DNA from: Pseudomonas sp. GM21
GTDB taxonomy: Bacteria; Pseudomonadota; Gammaproteobacteria; Pseudomonadales; Pseudomonadaceae
Direction: 5' to 3'
Length of the DNA: 64,000 nucleotides
NCBI RefSeq assembly: GCF_000282215.1
Contig: NZ_AKJS01000107.1
Coordinates: forward strand, 62,001-126,000
Shown piece after piece: positions 1-7,825 of the stretch. How positions within the stretch are numbered: the stretch's first letter is position 1; each line of letters begins with the position of its first letter. Below the pieces are notes generated by a model. The model did no database searches. It was not told the origin of the DNA and was given only the letters and a program-made list of their open reading frames with translations. A program made the translations under genes and the position numbers.

Positions 1-1378
1 GAACCCTCGTCAGGCCTTGGGCCGTGGCTGGTGTTTCGGTTTTGGTCTGTTTGGCGCCGGCACGAGCTGGATCTACTACAGCATTCACCATTTCGGCGGC
101 GCATCGGTGCTGCTGGCCGGTTTCCTGATGCTGATCTTCACGGCCGCAATTGCCTGGTTCTTTGCCCTGCCGGCCTGGATTTGGGCGCGCTGGTTGCGCC
201 GTAATGAAGCACCGCTGGCGGATGCCTTGGCATTTGCGGCGTTGTGGGTCGCTCAGGAAGCGTTTCGCGGCTGGTTCCTCACCGGTTTCCCATGGCTGTA
301 TTCCGGTTACAGCCAGCTTGATGGCCCATTGGCCGGACTCGCGCCCGTGGGCGGGATGTGGCTGATTTCCTTCACCCTGGCCCTGACGGCCGCGCTGATC
401 TACAACGCGCTGCGTCTGGTGCGCACCGGGCGTAAAGGGTTTATCGCGGCAGGTGCGGTGCTGTTGATCGGACCATGGTTGGTCGGCATGGCACTCAAAG
501 AACACGCCTGGACCAGCCCGGCGGGTCCAGCGCTAAGCGTCGCAGCGATTCAAGGCAACATCGAACAAAGCATGAAGTGGGACCCGGCGCAGCTCAATGC
601 GCAATTGGCGCTGTACCGTGACATGAGCTTGCGTTCCAAACGCGCCGACCTGTTGATTTGGCCGGAAACCGCCGTACCGGTGCTCAAGGAGTCCGCCGAG
701 AGCTACCTGAACATGATGGGTAACTTCACCGCCCAGCGTAATTCGGCACTGATTACCGGCATACCGATCCGTCAGGAAGTGCGTCACGAGAAACGCTTCT
801 TCAACGGCATTACTGTTGTCGGAGAAGGCGATGGCACCTACCTCAAGCAGAAACTGGTGCCGTTTGGTGAATACGTGCCGTTGCAGGATGTGCTGCGCGG
901 GCTGATCGCGTTCTTCGACCTGCCCATGTCCGACTTCGCGCGCGGGCCAGCCGACCAGCCGATGCTGCAAGCCAAGGGTTATCAGATTGCTCCATTCATC
1001 TGCTACGAAGTGGTCTACCCGGAATTCGCCGCCAGCCTCGCGGCCCGTAGCGACTTGCTGCTGACCATCAGCAACGACACCTGGTTCGGCACCTCCATCG
1101 GCCCACTGCAACATTTGCAGATGGCGCAGATGCGCGCGCTTGAGGCGGGCCGCTGGATGATCCGTGCGACCAACAATGGCGTGTCCGGGCTGATTAACCC
1201 GTTTGGCCAGATTACCGCGCAGATCCCGCAGTTTGAGCGCGGCGTCCTGTACGGCGAAGTGGTGCCGATGCACAACCTGACGCCGTACCTGCAATGGCGT
1301 TCGTGGCCGCTGATCATTGTTTGCATGCTGTTGTTTGGCTGGGCGTTGATTGCCAGCCGGATGGCCAAGACCGTTTAA
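1..1378 (+). CDS. lnt: Apolipoprotein N-acyltransferase, 5' end cut by the window
   Basis: Transfers the third acyl chain from a phospholipid to the N-terminal cysteine of lipoproteins at the inner membrane, the last step of lipoprotein maturation. The reading frame is open from base 2 (N-P-R-Q-A-L-G-R-G-W), so the true start lies outside the window. About 160 residues of hydrophobic helices are followed by a periplasmic carbon-nitrogen hydrolase domain. The Glu-Lys-Cys triad is visible as LLIWPETAVP, KLVPFGEYVP and PFICYEVVYP. A last transmembrane helix ends the protein. Its product acts on lipoproteins such as LptE and RlpA encoded further along. Family identification is very secure. Confidence 0.97.
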   Translation, partial: NPRQALGRGWCFGFGLFGAGTSWIYYSIHHFGGASVLLAGFLMLIFTAAIAWFFALPAWIWARWLRRNEAPLADALAFAALWVAQEAFRGWFLTGFPWLYSGYSQLDGPLAGLAPVGGMWLISFTLALTAALIYNALRLVRTGRKGFIAAGAVLLIGPWLVGMALKEHAWTSPAGPALSVAAIQGNIEQSMKWDPAQLNAQLALYRDMSLRSKRADLLIWPETAVPVLKESAESYLNMMGNFTAQRNSALITGIPIRQEVRHEKRFFNGITVVGEGDGTYLKQKLVPFGEYVPLQDVLRGLIAFFDLPMSDFARGPADQPMLQAKGYQIAPFICYEVVYPEFAASLAARSDLLLTISNDTWFGTSIGPLQHLQMAQMRALEAGRWMIRATNNGVSGLINPFGQITAQIPQFERGVLYGEVVPMHNLTPYLQWRSWPLIIVCMLLFGWALIASRMAKTV

Positions 1379-1382
1379 GCAA

Positions 1383-1495
1383 GATCGTTCCCACGCTCTG
1401 CGTGGGAATGCATCCCGTGACGCTCTGCGTCACAGCATCAGAAGCGGACGCAGAGCGTCCATGGCGGCATTCCCACGCGGAGCGTGGGAACGATC
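1383..1495. repeat. Palindromic intergenic repeat, class A, copy 1
   Basis: A long imperfect inverted repeat lies between the convergent lnt and elyC-like genes. It begins GATCGTTCCCACGCTCTGCG and ends with the complementary arm GCGTGGGAACGATC. The same class recurs at 29221-29313 and 31646-31752. It may also act as a bidirectional terminator between convergent genes. Confidence 0.9.
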
Positions 1496-1499
1496 ATCT

Positions 1500-2261
1500 T
1501 CACCGATAGAAAAGCGAATACCCGATCTGCCCCACCGCTTCATTCAGCAATTGCCCGGATTGCCATAACGACTTGAATTCCGGCATCCAGCCGCCCAGCG
1601 GTCGGGCATTGTCCACGCCTAAAAAACCTACCGGCGCGGGCACCACTTCAAATCCTGCCTTCTGGAAACTCCAGACAGACCGCGGCATATGCCAGGCCTG
1701 AGTCACGACCACCACCCGCTTGACGCCCTGAGGCAATAACACCTCGGCACTGAACTGCGCGTTCTCCCACGTCGTGCGGCTGCGCCCTTCCTGCCAGCGC
1801 ACCGTCACACCAAAATCATCGAGTAGCGAGTCCGCCATCAACTTCGCTTCGGTGGGTGGCTTACCGTAATGCAAGCCTCCGCTGGTCAGAACTGGCAAAC
1901 CGGAAGCCTTGGCCAGACGCGCTGCATAACGCTCGCGCTCCAGCCCCACGCCAGTCGGCTGGTCGGCGCCCCAGGCCGGGTCGCCGCGTTCACGCCCGGA
2001 ACCCAGCACCACGATAGCGTCCGCGCGCTGCCCCAGCGTCGCCCACTCGTCGCGTGCCAGCGGCGGTTCGCGCTCAAGCGCTTTAGCACTCCACTGCACC
2101 ACCACGGGCAAACTCATCAGCCAGAAGCCCCCGCAACCCAAAACAAAGCACACACCCGCAAGTCTTGGCCTTGAGCGGCGCAACCACCACGCAAGCACCA
2201 ACAACAGCAAGAGAAGGCCGGGAGGCAACAGAAGTTGTTTCACAAAATATCTAAAAGGCAT
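1500..2261 (-). CDS. elyC: ElyC/YdcF-family envelope protein (DUF218)
   Basis: A 253-residue protein with two N-terminal transmembrane helices (about residues 8-25 and 35-55) and a DUF218 domain starting at ADAIVVLGSG. The domain has the family's conserved blocks SGG, E-x-x-R-S-x-x-T-x-E-N and VVVTQAWHMPR. In E. coli the homologue ElyC supports peptidoglycan and lipid-carrier homeostasis; the exact reaction is not settled, so function here is by family. It is convergent with lnt. The ATG at 2261 has an upstream GGAG that lies inside a small inverted repeat (2265-2280). The symbol is given by similarity only; SanA/YdcF paralogues are possible. Confidence 0.8.
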   Translation of the reverse strand: MPFRYFVKQLLLPPGLLLLLLVLAWWLRRSRPRLAGVCFVLGCGGFWLMSLPVVVQWSAKALEREPPLARDEWATLGQRADAIVVLGSGRERGDPAWGADQPTGVGLERERYAARLAKASGLPVLTSGGLHYGKPPTEAKLMADSLLDDFGVTVRWQEGRSRTTWENAQFSAEVLLPQGVKRVVVVTQAWHMPRSVWSFQKAGFEVVPAPVGFLGVDNARPLGGWMPEFKSLWQSGQLLNEAVGQIGYSLFYR

Positions 2262-2264
2262 CGA

Positions 2265-2280
2265 GCATCTCCAGAGATGC
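2265..2280 (-). promoter_or_regulatory. Inverted repeat over the ribosome binding site of the elyC-like gene
   Basis: GCATCTCCAGAGATGC is a perfect palindrome. On the minus-strand transcript it ends four bases before the ATG at 2261 and contains the GGAG Shine-Dalgarno sequence. A six-base-pair stem with a four-base loop could reduce translation initiation. The palindrome is seen in the sequence; a regulatory role is inference. Confidence 0.4.
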
Positions 2281-2374
2281 CCGAAGCCTAAGTGGGTTGA
2301 CGCAAAGCGACAACAAATACGGAAGGACTACGCTATGGAATGTGTCAAATGAAGGGCCAATAGTTCTAACGCCC

Positions 2375-2695
2375 TTACTTGAATTGCAGAGACCGGACCT
2401 TTACCGCTTCCCTGCCAGGCACTTTATCCTTGAGCCAGATGATTTTGGCCGAACGTGGTGCGTCGAGTTGCTGCACTGCTGCTGACAAGCATCCACGTGT
2501 TTCACGTTCACTGCGATCCAGATAGGCTTTGACCAATTCAAACTCTGCGGGACTGAGGCCACGCAGTTCCAGCTCAAGGGGACGCTCATCGCGTAGCCGA
2601 CCAGCAGTTTTTGCAGCATCCAGAGCCATTCCCAGACGATCAATCAGTCTTTCGTACAGCTCCGGTTTTGTGGCTTTGTGCTGTGACTCAACCAT
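2375..2695 (-). CDS. Conserved small protein, N-terminal YbeL-like (no zinc ribbon)
   Basis: A 106-residue, mostly helical, charged protein. The segment YERLIDRLGMALDAAK followed by LRGLSPAEFELVKAYLDRS resembles the N-terminal half of the YbeL/DUF1451 zinc-ribbon proteins often found near leuS. No C-x-x-C pairs are present, so the ribbon is missing. The ATG at 2695 is preceded by a clear GGTGAGGG ribosome binding site. It is transcribed away from leuS and toward the elyC-like gene, 113 bp off. The 279 bp between this gene and leuS hold no other gene and presumably contain both divergent promoters. Function unknown. Confidence 0.65.
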   Translation of the reverse strand: MVESQHKATKPELYERLIDRLGMALDAAKTAGRLRDERPLELELRGLSPAEFELVKAYLDRSERETRGCLSAAVQQLDAPRSAKIIWLKDKVPGREAVKVRSLQFK

Positions 2696-2974
2696 CCCTC
2701 ACCTCATTGAAGATATGACTCGCTCCCCTTTTAGAGCTTAGCTTCCATGAACAAACCGGCTGAGCGCTGCGACCAACGGCCCTCGCAGCCATTTTTACAA
2801 GACGCGCGACAGTAATCAGGGTTTCCCTCGGTAGAGTGCGGTCATGTATGCTACGGCGCTTCCTGTAACTCCACTTCCAGCTCGTATGGGCACCGAAACG
2901 CCGATTTGGCGTGATCACCGTCCAGCGTTGCATTGAAGAGGATTAGGCCACCCCTATTCAGTTCAAAAGTAGCC

Positions 2975-5581
2975 ATGCACGAACAATATCAGCCCCGTGA
3001 AATCGAAGCCGCCGCCCAGTCATTCTGGGATGAGCAAAAGTCCTTTGAAGTCAGTGAACAGCCAGGCAAGGAGACATTCTATTGCCTGTCGATGTTCCCT
3101 TACCCCAGCGGCAAGCTACACATGGGGCACGTGCGTAACTACACCATTGGCGACGTGATCTCCCGCTATCAGCGCATGCAAGGCAAGAACGTTCTGCAAC
3201 CCATGGGTTGGGACGCCTTCGGCATGCCGGCGGAAAACGCCGCGATGAAGAACAACGTAGCACCCGCCAAGTGGACCTACGAAAACATCGCCTACATGAA
3301 ATCCCAGCTGCGCAGCCTGGGCCTGGCGGTGGACTGGTCGCGCGAAGTGACCACCTGCAAGCCAGATTACTACCGTTGGGAACAATGGCTGTTCACCCGC
3401 CTGTTCGAAAAAGGCGTGATCTACAAAAAAAGCGGCACCGTGAACTGGGACCCGGTCGACCAGACCGTTCTGGCCAACGAACAAGTGATCGACGGTCGCG
3501 GCTGGCGTTCCGGCGCGCTGATCGAGAAGCGCGAAATCCCGATGTACTACTTCAAGATCACCGCTTACGCGGATGAGCTGCTGGAGAGCCTCGACGAGCT
3601 GACTGGCTGGCCTGAACAGGTCAAGACCATGCAGCGCAACTGGATCGGCAAGTCCCGTGGCATGGAAGTGCAGTTCCCGTACAACGTCGATTCCATCGGC
3701 GAAACCGGCGCGCTCAAAGTGTTCACCACCCGTCCGGACACCCTGATGGGCGCCACCTACGTTGCCGTGGCCGCCGAACACCACCTGGCCACCCTGGCCG
3801 CGCAGAACAATCCTGAGCTGCAAGCGTTCATCGCTGAATGCAAGGGCGGCAGCGTCGCTGAAGCCGACGTCGCCACTCAAGAGAAAAAAGGCCTGCCGAC
3901 CTCGTTGTTTGTCGAGCACCCGCTGACCGGCGAAAAACTGCCGGTGTGGGTCGCCAACTATGTGCTGATGCACTACGGCGATGGCGCGGTCATGGCTGTC
4001 CCGGCTCACGACGAGCGTGATTTCGAATTCGCCACCAAGTACAACCTGCCGATCAAGTCCGTGGTGCGCACCAGTTCGGGTGACACCAACCCGGCACCTT
4101 GGCAGGACGCCTATGGCGAACACGGTACGCTGATCAATTCCGGCGAGTTCGACGGTCTCGATTTCGCAGGCGCTTTCGATGCGATCGAAGTCGCGCTGAT
4201 CAAGAAAAACCTGGGCGCCTCGCGCACCCAGTTCCGCCTGCGCGACTGGGGTATCAGCCGCCAGCGCTATTGGGGCTGCCCGATCCCGATCATCCACTGC
4301 GATGCCTGCGGTGATGTGCCGGTGCCAGAAGACCAACTGCCTGTTGTGCTGCCAGAAGACGTCGTACCCGATGGTGCCGGTTCGCCACTGGCGCGCATGC
4401 CCGAGTTCTACGAGTGCAGCTGCCCGAAATGCGGTCAGCCTGCCAAGCGTGAAACCGACACCATGGACACCTTCGTCGAGTCCTCGTGGTACTACGCCCG
4501 TTACGCCTCGCCACACTATGAAGGTGGTCTGGTGGAAAAATCCGCTGCGGACCATTGGTTGCCGGTGGATCAGTACATTGGCGGTATCGAACACGCAATT
4601 CTTCACCTGCTCTACGCGCGCTTCTTCCACAAGCTGATGCGCGACGAAGGCCTGGTGAGCTCCAACGAGCCGTTCAAGAACCTGCTGACCCAAGGCATGG
4701 TGATCGCCGAGACTTACTATCGTCGCGAAGCCAATGGCGCCTATACCTGGTTCAACCCGGCGGACGTGGAGCTTGAGCGTGACAGCAAGGCCAAGGTTAT
4801 CAGCGCCAAGCTGATCGCAGACGGCCTGCCGGTGGAAATCGGTGGCACCGAGAAGATGGCCAAGTCCAAGAACAACGGCGTCGACCCACAGTCGATGATT
4901 GACCAGTTCGGCGCAGACACTTGCCGCCTGTTCATGATGTTTGCCTCGCCACCCGACATGAGCGCGGAATGGTCCGACTCCGGCGTAGAAGGTTCGCACC
5001 GCTTCCTCAAGCGCGTCTGGCGTCTGGCTCAAGCCCACGTTACCCAGGGCCTGCCGGGCAAGCTGGACGTCGCCGGCCTGAACGACGAGCAGAAAGCCAT
5101 TCGTCGCTCGATCCACCTGGCCATCAAACAGGCCAGCCACGACGTCGGCCAGAACCACAAATTCAACACCGCCATCGCTCAGGTGATGACGCTGATGAAC
5201 GTTCTGGAAAAAGCCGCGCAAGGCACCGAACAGGATCGCGCACTGGTTCAGGAAGGTCTGGAAGCCGTGACGCTGCTGCTGGCTCCGATCACCCCGCACA
5301 TCTGCCACGAGTTGTGGCATCAACTGGGTCACGCCGACCCGGTGATCGACGCCGGCTGGCCGGTGCTGGACGACAGCGCGCTGGTGCAGGACAGCCTGAC
5401 ACTGGTGATCCAGGTCAACGGCAAACTGCGCGGCCAGATCGAAATGCCGGCCAGCGCGACACGTGAAGAAGTCGAAGCCGCTGCCCGCGTCAACGAAAAC
5501 GTACTGCGCTTTGTCGACGGCCTGACGATTCGCAAAGTGATCGTCGTGCCCGGGAAACTGGTCAATATCGTCGCCAGCTAA
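2975..5581 (+). CDS. leuS: Leucyl-tRNA synthetase
   Basis: Charges tRNA-Leu with leucine in the cytoplasm. It is a class I synthetase of 868 residues, the usual Pseudomonas length. The HIGH-type motif appears as KLHMGHVRNYTIGD, a long CP1 editing domain follows, then a zinc-like C-x-x-C pair (CSCPKCG), the KMSKS-type motif as EKMAKSKNNG, and the anticodon-binding C-terminus. The start MHEQYQPREIE is chosen because family members begin there; an in-frame upstream start at 2933 would add 14 unrelated residues. lptE follows after 88 bp, probably in one operon with holA. Confidence 0.97.
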   Translation: MHEQYQPREIEAAAQSFWDEQKSFEVSEQPGKETFYCLSMFPYPSGKLHMGHVRNYTIGDVISRYQRMQGKNVLQPMGWDAFGMPAENAAMKNNVAPAKWTYENIAYMKSQLRSLGLAVDWSREVTTCKPDYYRWEQWLFTRLFEKGVIYKKSGTVNWDPVDQTVLANEQVIDGRGWRSGALIEKREIPMYYFKITAYADELLESLDELTGWPEQVKTMQRNWIGKSRGMEVQFPYNVDSIGETGALKVFTTRPDTLMGATYVAVAAEHHLATLAAQNNPELQAFIAECKGGSVAEADVATQEKKGLPTSLFVEHPLTGEKLPVWVANYVLMHYGDGAVMAVPAHDERDFEFATKYNLPIKSVVRTSSGDTNPAPWQDAYGEHGTLINSGEFDGLDFAGAFDAIEVALIKKNLGASRTQFRLRDWGISRQRYWGCPIPIIHCDACGDVPVPEDQLPVVLPEDVVPDGAGSPLARMPEFYECSCPKCGQPAKRETDTMDTFVESSWYYARYASPHYEGGLVEKSAADHWLPVDQYIGGIEHAILHLLYARFFHKLMRDEGLVSSNEPFKNLLTQGMVIAETYYRREANGAYTWFNPADVELERDSKAKVISAKLIADGLPVEIGGTEKMAKSKNNGVDPQSMIDQFGADTCRLFMMFASPPDMSAEWSDSGVEGSHRFLKRVWRLAQAHVTQGLPGKLDVAGLNDEQKAIRRSIHLAIKQASHDVGQNHKFNTAIAQVMTLMNVLEKAAQGTEQDRALVQEGLEAVTLLLAPITPHICHELWHQLGHADPVIDAGWPVLDDSALVQDSLTLVIQVNGKLRGQIEMPASATREEVEAAARVNENVLRFVDGLTIRKVIVVPGKLVNIVAS

Positions 5582-5589
5582 TTGGATCA

Positions 5590-5614
5590 GGCACCGGGGG
5601 CCATGCCCGGTGCC
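5590..5614 (+). other. Hairpin between leuS and lptE
   Basis: GGCACCGGG and CCCGGTGCC form a perfect nine-pair stem with a seven-base loop, nine bases after the leuS stop. No T-run follows, so it is more likely an mRNA-processing or stabilising hairpin than a full terminator. A similar unit (GGGGCGC/GCGCCCC, 6283-6300) sits between lptE and holA. Confidence 0.55.
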
Positions 5615-5669
5615 GAATAAAACCTTTCGGGCCGCAACATCGGCCCATGGTTTCAAGGGGAGCAACAAA

Positions 5670-6275
5670 ATGATCAAACGCAATCTGCTGGTGATGGGCC
5701 TGGCGGTCCTGTTGAGCGCCTGCGGTTTCCAGCTGCGCGGTACCGGCACCACCGAACTGGCGATCAAGGAACTCGACCTGAGCGCCCGCAATGCCTACGG
5801 CGAAACCGTAGTGCAACTGCGTAAGGCGCTGGAAAACAGCGGCGTGAAGGTTTTCGTCGGCGCACCTTACAAACTGGTGCTGACCAATGAGCAAGAAAGC
5901 CAGCGCATCCTCAGCTACACAGGCGGCGGTGGTACCGGTGAATATGAAGCGGTCACCGTATTGAGCTACGACATTCGTGGGGCACAGAACCTGCCGCTGA
6001 TGAGCGACAAGATCGAAGTGCGCAAGATCTACGTTCACGACGGCAACAACCTGTTGGGTTCGGACCAGAAAGCCAGCGACGCCCGCAACGAAAGTCGCCG
6101 CGAGCTGATTCAACGCATGATCCTGCGCCTGCAACAGATTACCCCAACGCAACTGGACCAATTGCAGCAGACCGCCGAAGCCAAGGCCAAGGCCGAAGCC
6201 CAGGCGCTGGAAGCCGCACAGAAGGCTGAAGCGAATACTCCGCGCCAGTCGCCCATCCAGATCCCGCAGCAGTAA
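5670..6275 (+). CDS. lptE: LPS-assembly lipoprotein LptE
   Basis: The outer-membrane lipoprotein plug of the LptD barrel, needed for inserting lipopolysaccharide into the outer leaflet. The 201-residue product starts MIKRNLLVMG, has a lipobox LLSAC, then the characteristic GFQLRGTG opening of the mature protein. The C-terminal 45 residues are rich in Ala, Lys, Glu and Gln (AEAKAKAEAQALEAAQKAEA) and probably form a helical tail. The start at 5670 follows an AAGGGGAG ribosome binding site; the longer frame from 5610 would disrupt the signal peptide. leuS-lptE-holA is a conserved proteobacterial order. Confidence 0.95.
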   Translation: MIKRNLLVMGLAVLLSACGFQLRGTGTTELAIKELDLSARNAYGETVVQLRKALENSGVKVFVGAPYKLVLTNEQESQRILSYTGGGGTGEYEAVTVLSYDIRGAQNLPLMSDKIEVRKIYVHDGNNLLGSDQKASDARNESRRELIQRMILRLQQITPTQLDQLQQTAEAKAKAEAQALEAAQKAEANTPRQSPIQIPQQ

Positions 6276-6314
6276 GACTTTCGGGGCGCTCCGGCGCCCC
6301 GTTGGCCCTCTCTT

Positions 6315-7352
6315 ATGAAACTTGCCCCCGCCCAACTCGGTAAACACCTGCAAGGTGCCCTCGCGCCCGTCTATATCATCAGTGGCGATGACCCGCTGCT
6401 GTGCCAGGAAGCGGCCGATGCCATCCGTGCGGCTGCGCGCCAACAGGGCTTCGACGAACGTCAGGTCTTCGCCGCCGATGCCAGTTTCGACTGGGGCACG
6501 TTGTTGCAGGCGGGGGCAAGCATGTCGTTGTTTGCCGAAAAACGTCTGCTGGAACTGCGCCTGCCGTCTGGCAAACCCGGCGACAAAGGCGCCGCCGCGT
6601 TTATCGAATACTGCTCGCGCCCGGCCGAAGACACGATATTGCTGATCAGCCTGCCCAAGCTCGACGGCAGTGCGCAGAAAACCAAGTGGGGCAAGGCGCT
6701 GGTCGAAGGTCAGCAGACTCAGTTCGTGCAGATCTGGCCAGTGGATGCAAACCAGCTGCCCAGCTGGATTCGCCAGCGACTGTCTCAAGCCGGATTGTCC
6801 GCCAGCCAGGACGCGGTTGAACTGATTGCAGCCCGCGTCGAAGGCAATTTGCTCGCCGCCGCACAAGAAATCGAAAAGCTCAAATTGATGGCCGAAGGTG
6901 GGCAGATCACCGTCGAAACCGTACAGGCCGCCGTGGCCGACAGTGCACGTTTCGACGTGTTCGGCCTGACCGACGCCATCCTCAATGGCGAAGCGGCCCA
7001 CGCGCTGCGCATGCTGGAAGGGCTGCGCGGTGAAGGTGTCGAACCACCGGTGATTCTCTGGGCGCTGGCCCGTGAACTGCGTCTGCTGGTTAACCTGTCA
7101 CTGCAATACAGTCAGGGCGTACCGCTGGATAAAGCGTTCAGTTCCGCCCGACCGCCCGTCTGGGACAAACGCAAACCGCTGATGAGCAAGGCGCTGCAAC
7201 GCTACTCGGCGCAACGCTGGGCACAGTTGCTGCTGGAGGCACAACGGATCGACGCGCAGATCAAAGGGCAGGCAGCCGGTTCGCCGTGGATGAGCCTCAG
7301 TCGATTGTCGCTGTTGATGGCTGGTCAGCGTCTGACTTTGCCTTCCGAGTAA
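6315..7352 (+). CDS. holA: DNA polymerase III subunit delta
   Basis: Delta subunit of the clamp loader, which opens the beta sliding clamp. The 345 residues match the family length. The N-terminus MKLAPAQLGKHLQGALAPVY is followed by VYIISGDDPLLCQEAADAIR, the typical HolA opening, and the C-terminal clamp-loader collar domain carries the RIDAQIKG segment. Start 6315 lies 40 bp after lptE. A class B palindromic repeat follows nine bases after the stop and may end the operon. Confidence 0.95.
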   Translation: MKLAPAQLGKHLQGALAPVYIISGDDPLLCQEAADAIRAAARQQGFDERQVFAADASFDWGTLLQAGASMSLFAEKRLLELRLPSGKPGDKGAAAFIEYCSRPAEDTILLISLPKLDGSAQKTKWGKALVEGQQTQFVQIWPVDANQLPSWIRQRLSQAGLSASQDAVELIAARVEGNLLAAAQEIEKLKLMAEGGQITVETVQAAVADSARFDVFGLTDAILNGEAAHALRMLEGLRGEGVEPPVILWALARELRLLVNLSLQYSQGVPLDKAFSSARPPVWDKRKPLMSKALQRYSAQRWAQLLLEAQRIDAQIKGQAAGSPWMSLSRLSLLMAGQRLTLPSE

Positions 7353-7360
7353 ACACCCCC

Positions 7361-7495
7361 CTGTAGCAGCTGGCGAAGCCTGCGTCCGACTGCGAAGCAG
7401 TCGTCAAGTCAGGAAATGAGTTACATCAGGATGATTGTGGGTTCAGGTTTTACGACTGCTTCGCAGTCGGACGCAGGCTTCGCCAGCTGCTACAG
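7361..7495. repeat. Palindromic intergenic repeat, class B, copy 1
   Basis: Two perfectly complementary 44-base arms (7361-7404 and 7452-7495), beginning CTGTAGCAGCTGGCGAAGCC, separated by 47 bases. The second copy at 33706-33826 has the same arms with several changes. It would form a long RNA or cruciform hairpin between holA and arfA. Confidence 0.92.
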
Positions 7496-7599
7496 GACTG
7501 TGATCAGAGAAAGGTCCTACACAATGTGGGGACTAGACAGATCCTCAACTTCGGCCGATGATTTGCCCCGCAAAACCCACTCACTTGCGAGCAATCATC

Positions 7600-7764
7600 A
7601 TGAGCAAAAAGCCATCAACGCATGGCCCCAACAAGGCCAAATCCATCATCGCCCAGCCACTGTTCCGCAGCCGTCAGGAACGAGCCGGCAAGGGCAAAGG
7701 CAGCTACCGCCGCGAAGCCTTCCAGTCTAATAGCTGGGAGGCTTCTTACTTTCTGGCTGCTTAA
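7600..7764 (+). CDS. arfA: Alternative ribosome-rescue factor ArfA
   Basis: A 54-residue protein that recruits release factor 2 to ribosomes stalled on mRNAs lacking a stop codon, backing up trans-translation. It starts MSKKPSTHGPNKAKSIIAQP and contains the basic block RAGKGKGSYRRE, both typical of ArfA. A strong hairpin lies within the last third of the coding region (7714-7745). In E. coli such a hairpin is cut by RNase III, so the mRNA lacks a stop and the product is degraded unless tmRNA is limiting. The start is the ATG matching the family N-terminus; 14 upstream in-frame residues are not part of it. Confidence 0.92.
   Translation: MSKKPSTHGPNKAKSIIAQPLFRSRQERAGKGKGSYRREAFQSNSWEASYFLAA
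7714..7745 (+). promoter_or_regulatory. In-gene hairpin of arfA (likely RNase III/termination site)
   Basis: GAAGCCTTCC and GGGAGGCTTC can pair over ten bases with one G-U pair around a 12-base loop, inside the arfA coding sequence just before the stop. The position equals that of the E. coli arfA hairpin which yields a nonstop mRNA. The structure is read from sequence; the role is by analogy. Confidence 0.75.
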
Positions 7765-7825
7765 AGCAGAACACCCCTTCTACATGTTAAGGTCTGCATC
7801 TGAATTGATTGCCCTGGACCTGTGC

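Noticed and set aside
3116..5791. Long minus-strand open frame opposite leuS (891 codons)
   Set aside because: It mirrors leuS codons, matches no family I know, and leuS is unmistakable on the other strand.
5562..7001. Minus-strand open frame across lptE and holA
   Set aside because: It spans two well-identified plus-strand genes and the gap between them; shadow frame.
7622..7825. Upstream extension of the lytic transglycosylase gene
   Set aside because: It would run through arfA in another frame and destroy the lipoprotein signal peptide.
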